Shown in pieces: positions 59,730 to 64,000 of a stretch of 64,000 bases of DNA. Origin of the DNA: Plectrocnemia conspersa (lineage: Eukaryota; Arthropoda; Insecta; Trichoptera; Polycentropodidae); NCBI GenBank assembly GCA_009617715.1, contig VTFK01000042.1:248001-312000 (forward strand), given 5' to 3'. The stretch's first letter is position 1, and the number at the start of each line of letters is the position of its first letter. The notes below the pieces were generated by a model, which saw nothing but the letters and a program-made list of their open reading frames with translations, ran no database searches and had not been told where the DNA came from. A program made the translations under genes and the position numbers.

Positions 59730-60310
59730 CGCTCATTGATCACAGATTTGACTAAACATCTGAATGATCTTAATTTAAAGCAACAGGAAAAGAACCAGCT
59801 TATCTCTTATATCACACATAAAAAATAATTTAGGCAAAAAAATAGTATTTCAGACTCAATTAACAAATATTTGTTATGCTCATTTTAACGCATATGAAGA
59901 CACACTTCGTTTCCAATTAAATTTACATTAAAAGCTTTAGACGAGCTTAAAAATAATAATGAATCTAGATTTTCTGATCTTTATGTCATTATAAATGAGA
60001 TTAGATTTTTTCCAAATATTTTAAGCTGCGAAATAAATGACTCCCCCGCCAGAATTTCAGTGTAATGACATTTTAAAAGATAGTTTTAAAAAATTGTCAC
60101 TGTTGGATTTTTAAACAAATCTTCCGAGTCCGAAAAATTGCATTTTTCTCGGAAAATTATTTCTATATTTGTGACTTGTGCGAAAAACTTTTTCTAAAAT
60201 GAAATATATTAAATCTAAATATAGATTCAATTTGAGCGATTTCCATCTTAAATCACTTTTGATAATCGGCACTAGTAAATTTATACCTAACCTAGGAACC
60301 ATTATCAGAG
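59730..60310 (+). pseudogene. Second hAT transposase relic (GTF2IRD2/ZBED-like)
   Basis: The plus strand carries the C-terminal half of the same transposase group as the relic at 44893. Segments in order: TDLTKHLNDLNLKQQEKNQL (about 59,740-59,800; family DLLRHLNELNVQLQGKNQL); AHFNAYEDTLRF (about 59,880); ALDELKNNNESRFSDLYVI (about 59,940-59,995); NDILKDSFKKLSLLDF, a stop, then LPSPK (60,064-60,135); KTFSKMKYIKSKYRFNLSD (60,187-60,245; family CEQTFSxMKxIKSKYRxxLTD); and LLIIGTSKFIPNLGTII (to about 60,302). Two in-frame stops and several frame changes disable it. The N-terminal half and DNA-binding domain were not found. Confidence 0.88.
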
Positions 60311-60550
60311 GAAGAGAAGGGATTTATTGTTTTCATTATTAGGCATATGTATATTTTTGTTATTTAAGTGTGTGAATATATTTTTCAATAAATATCACGA
60401 GTCAGTGAAAAGTGATCATTTTTTTTAAATTTAATAGTATATTTAAACTAAGTGAAATTTAGAAAAAAAAAATCGAAAGGACCGCGGACCGGATTCAAGG
60501 TAAATCCGGTGGCGGGCCGGATTTGGCCCGTGGGCCGTATGTTCTAGATC
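60311..60550 (+). mobile_element. 3' terminal region of the plus-strand hAT
   Basis: After a poly-A/T stretch, 60,475-60,545 is abruptly GC-rich: CCGCGGACCGGATTCAAGG, then GGCGGGCCGGATTTGGCCCG and TGGGCCGTATGTTC. The GGGCCGGATTTGGCCCG(C/T)GGGCC motif is commonly found just inside the 3' ends of this hAT group, which agrees with the transposase immediately upstream. The exact CACTG-type terminus is not preserved. Confidence 0.65.
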
Positions 60551-61330
60551 TAGACTATCCTCTATTAAGAATACAATTTGCTTCCAAACTCTTTCCTCTG
60601 GCTTTCAGTTTATTAAAATGAAAGAATATGTATATAGTTTACTTTGTAATATTATCCATCACATGCTTACTGTCTTACTTCAATAAAGAGCTCATTAATA
60701 CAATTTAAGGTGTATTTAGTTGTATAATTTAATGTATCTAATGCAGATTTGATTAATGTCTCAATCGCATATCATTATGTTAGTGTCATATTGAAATGAT
60801 CTACCGGTCACCGCAGCTGCCAATAACTTTGTAAGATTGTCGACTGCAGTTAGACATCAAAAACATTTTTTACAATAATTTATTTGCAAAAATATGTATT
60901 TAAAATTGTATAAAGTTTGTGATGTAATGTCGTGTTGCATGGAGTCCATAATGGCTCTTTTTAAATGCTTTATATGTTATATATGTGTTCAGCAGCTTTG
61001 ACTAATTACGTTCAGGTTTATTTTAATCAATTATGTTGAGTAAGAAAATTCACTGTTGTTTATTTATACTATCTGCACAACAAAAGTCTTTGTGGTTTTG
61101 TGTGGACGCGCCTTATTATTGACCGCCCTACTATCTATAGTGAGTGCCCAATAAGTATATCGTATTTAAAAGGGTCTTCCAGTGGGTTTTCTTGATTAGT
61201 TGATGGCTTTGTATGGCATTAACTCATCAGGAACCTAGAGGAATCGTGAAAAAATCAGGAAGACTCGTTATCTGAATGACTTAAATCGATACAGGGTAAT
61301 GAATCAGTTCTGTGAGATTCAAGCTTTTTA
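60551..61330. other. AT-rich non-coding DNA
   Basis: Nothing recognised. Confidence 0.45.
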
Positions 61331-61870
61331 TAGGAAGTGAAAAGGAGCCTACTCAACGAATTTATCAAGCTACCTTACCCGGTTTTTGTTCTCCCAACGC
61401 GACGTATGCGGATGCGCTGCCGCATATTGCGTCACCGCGCATCGTGTGACATCTTCACTACAAAGCGAGAAGCGATTCGCGCGCGCAAAAACTGCAACGG
61501 CCTTTATGAACGTCGCGCGTGTGTCCAATTATCATTGGATTATGTAAAAGAGGCCCGGAATCCGGTTTTGTAAACACCGTGTGACGGCGGCCTTGATCTT
61601 GACTGCACATTGCCGCCAATTTGGCCGGACCGGTCGCACCATTGCCAATTTGACCGTTCTATTTATTTCGATCGTGTCCGCGGCGGGCCATAACGCGTGT
61701 GCATATTATGTAGTACGATAATGTGCCTTGGCCCTGCTTGGCTCATGCCCACTGACCCACTGGCTCGGTGACCTGACGCGCGGTTTGTGAGATATGGCCA
61801 AATTGTTGCGAACCGCTGCGCTGCGCTGGCGCTGGAGGTCCGCTCGAGCAGATGCTAAGAATTCAATCGC
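61330..61870. promoter_or_regulatory. Large CpG-rich island, candidate regulatory element
   Basis: About 500 bases of high GC and CpG in an AT-rich setting. Notable words are GATGCGCTGCCGCATATTGC, ATTCGCGCGCGC, an imperfect internal repeat ATTGCCGCCAATTTGGCC / ATTGCCAATTTGACC (about 61,611 and 61,642), and CTGCGCTGCGCTGGCGCTGG (about 61,817). A 78-codon plus frame (RRMRMRCRILRHRASC) is arginine/cysteine-rich because of composition and is not supported as a gene. A conserved enhancer, promoter or untranslated first exon is plausible. Confidence 0.35.
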
Positions 61871-62074
61871 TTTTCTAACAGATTTAGTACATAGAGGAAG
61901 CTCAGGAAAATCATATTAGATTTTCACTTGAATATGTAATTGATAACTATGTAAAGGTTGATCCAACTTTTTTAAAAAAAAAAAAAACTCAATTTTGAGG
62001 ATATCTTCGGATTTAATAATTGAACATTTTATGTATTTTATTATTTATGAAAAATAATATTAATTAAATGGTCG

Positions 62075-62222
62075 TCTCTAAACCTTTTGCAGCCGATCCA
62101 ATCTCGACTATAACTTGGCGGATGTTGGTTTTTATGTGCTTCAACGTTTCGGAGTTGCCGGCGTAGTCACGACTCCCACAAAAAATCCAACGGCGCTAAA
62201 TCGCATGATCTTGGCGGTTAGT
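62075..62222 (-). pseudogene. Mariner-like transposase C-terminal fragment
   Basis: One minus-strand frame gives PPRSCDLAPLDFLW (about 62,184-62,218). This matches the third-Asp motif WPPRSPDLTPLDFFLWG found in many arthropod Tc1/mariner-like transposases. After a frame change, SETLKHIKTNIRQVIVEIGS follows (about 62,090-62,150; family PQTLxxLKxNIRxxIxEI). Only about 45 residues remain. It does not belong to the mariner at 34473, whose motif is SPDLAPSDFYLF. Confidence 0.6.
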
Positions 62223-62950
62223 TGACGTCACTAAAACCGTTAAGATAATACAAAACCTAGTATTATCTTACCTTTTACCGGACAAATTTTTTTCTTATTG
62301 AATCTACTGTGGTCCAGTTTATTTAATCACAAAAATTAGGCTATCCTTGTCAATAGTATTTAGTTAATTGTTCAGTGTTGGAATTCACACATTACCAACG
62401 GTTTCAACATAGTTTTTATCACATAGAATTTATTATTGTTGATCTTATTACTTTGATATAAGAAACACTAAATATATTTATTTATGTACATTACATATTG
62501 ATGTTTTGTAATATTTGTCCATCTTATGATATTTCTCGAAGCAATCTTCAATATGAAGATATGATATTGAATTACGTTTTAAGTAATCTCCCTTGTTTTT
62601 TATTATATGTTATTAATTTATTATATGTGAATAGCACCCATTTGATAAGCCACACCTAGTCCATATCATGACGATTTTTTTATCCTTCCATGCAAATACT
62701 ATAAAATTATTGTTCGTTCATTTATATGTTACAACTTCTCCATTGCGTATTTTTTTATTGCTTGTGTTAAACCTAACTAACTAGTTAAATATATTTTTTA
62801 GAAAAGTAAATTATCAGCAAATAATATAATCATGTAGAATTGTCAAGATGATCCAATTCGAGTTTCATATGTTGGCAGCACTGTAAATCAGACAGCTGTC
62901 AATAATCACGCATGTTCAAAGTGTCAAATGCAAGGAGGACGTTCCACATT
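62223..62950. other. AT-rich non-coding DNA
   Basis: No gene recognised. Confidence 0.45.
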
Positions 62951-62995
62951 TTTCGCAGCTAGTAAATAACTTCATTAATTGAAGTGTCTCGATGA

Positions 62996-63330
62996 AGCTC
63001 GTTGTGAAGGTTTCAAAGAAGCTCTAAAGTTTTCGATAAAACTCGGATGATTCTGGTACCAAGTTCAAAGTTTTTCGCTGAAGATTTCGAGGAGAGCCGT
63101 CTAATTAAAACTCTCGGTAACCCCAGCTTCCGGGTGTATTGATGAACTTATGAACATGCCATAGAATAATTTGTTATCTTTACGAGCTAAGAAGATTTAT
63201 ATTATCACTGTCCTCTTGGACGCAGGTATATAATTAATGCTCTCGGAGCAAAGAGATCTTCCATATTTATAACATTATGATAATTAAGATGTGTTGAAAT
63301 TATAGAGACGTAATTTCATTTTAAAGTGTT
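62996..63330 (+). repeat. Interspersed repeat Y, copy 2
   Basis: Partner of 48400-48690 (see that entry). This copy is GC-richer (GAAGATTTCGAGGAGAGCCG, CCCCAGCTTCCGGGTG) and may be nearer the ancestral sequence. Confidence 0.7.
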
Positions 63331-64000
63331 GTTTCGTTTTGGTAGCTTGGTTCCTACAACATAATAAGTTGCCGCAATGAATGTAGTGATTATAGTGAAT
63401 GAGGCAATATTTATTAACCCAACTCATCCAACTTTTAAAGGGTTAATATAGTCGCATATTTTTAAAACACAGAATTGAACCTTTTAAAATTGATAATAAC
63501 TATTAGCTGTAATGGTTTCGCCATGGTTTAAAAAACTGTGGAGCAAATTAAATTTTCTTATGGTGTTATTTTAGTTTCGCGAAAAGCTTAAGGGTTTATT
63601 TTTAACCAACAATTGTGCAGACCTCAATACAATCGAAAAATTTAAAAAGTTAAAGAAACGCAGAACAAATTTTGTAACATTCGTTTTCATTTAGTTCGTG
63701 TTGCACCTATTTGTTTTGCCTACCTATTTAAAATAAGAATTTGCTGTTTATTCTCTACAATATTCGAAAGTGTATTTACTATTCTTTGGAATAACACAAT
63801 GCTTAAATCTGGATCCATGGCTTGGTATACGCCTGGTTATATGCTGACGATTTTAAAATCATTCTTGATATACAATATATAAGATGATTTGAATTAATTG
63901 TGGATGGACTTCGGTAAATCCTTTATCGTTCAGCATTAACAATTGTCATTATGTAACATTTTCAGAAACCTAGACCCTCATATTTCTATAGAATTTAAAT
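63331..64000. other. AT-rich non-coding DNA to window end
   Basis: No gene recognised. TTAACCC (63414) and GGGTTAA (63440-63446) lie 33 bases apart as an inverted pair; this is too short to call a MITE. Confidence 0.4.

Noticed and set aside
63414..63446. TTAACCC...GGGTTAA inverted pair 33 bp apart.
   Set aside because: Too short for a mobile element and no subterminal hairpin box; likely chance.

Overview
This window looks like animal nuclear DNA, most likely from an insect. It is strongly AT-rich and has no operon-like coding. Its recognisable protein fossils are insect-type transposons: a Jockey-clade reverse transcriptase, a mariner, hAT elements and piggyBac-type TTAA MITEs. The order cannot be fixed from sequence alone; Lepidoptera would fit. 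No intact host protein-coding gene, tRNA, rRNA, known microRNA or CRISPR array was recognised. The window is best read as a gene desert or very long intron.

Layout. 1-10,000: AT-rich DNA holding a candidate coding exon with one internal stop (2317-2561), a degenerate ~340 bp tandem repeat (2880-3830), a Tigger/pogo-like MITE (4205-4444), a two-unit ~260 bp tandem duplication (6525-7000), a dead Jockey-type reverse transcriptase on the minus strand (7265-8116) and a CpG-rich candidate first exon on the minus strand (9735-9960). 10,000-22,000: mostly featureless AT-rich DNA, two full copies of one piggyBac-type MITE family (17431-17939, 20951-21398) and a degenerate ~180 bp satellite (18060-18850). 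22,000-34,000: AT-rich DNA with scattered GC-richer islands and a possible poly(A)-tailed retroposed fragment near 32,060. 33,600-39,000: a SINE-like repeat, a hAT MITE with a near-perfect 8 bp target duplication (33980-34232), a complete but dead mariner with both inverted repeats (34473-35745) and several interspersed repeats. 41,700-51,000: a possible promoter/first exon, a short nested-hairpin MITE (43480-43641), a decayed hAT transposase (44669-46000), the most GC-rich island of the window (47490-47830) and an 83 bp MITE sharing the mariner's inverted repeats (50246-50328). 52,000-64,000: an element with subterminal repeat arrays at both ends (54411-55004), a GC-rich minus-strand open frame (55738-56091), another piggyBac-type MITE (58122-58366), a second hAT transposase relic on the plus strand (59730-60550), a large CpG-rich island (61330-61870) and a mariner-like transposase tail (62075-62222).

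The clearest results are the transposon relics, whose catalytic or family motifs can be read through frameshifts and stops. The short GC- and CpG-rich islands stand out sharply from the AT-rich background. They are the best candidates for conserved regulatory elements, promoters or unannotated exons, but this is inference and needs comparative or transcript data.
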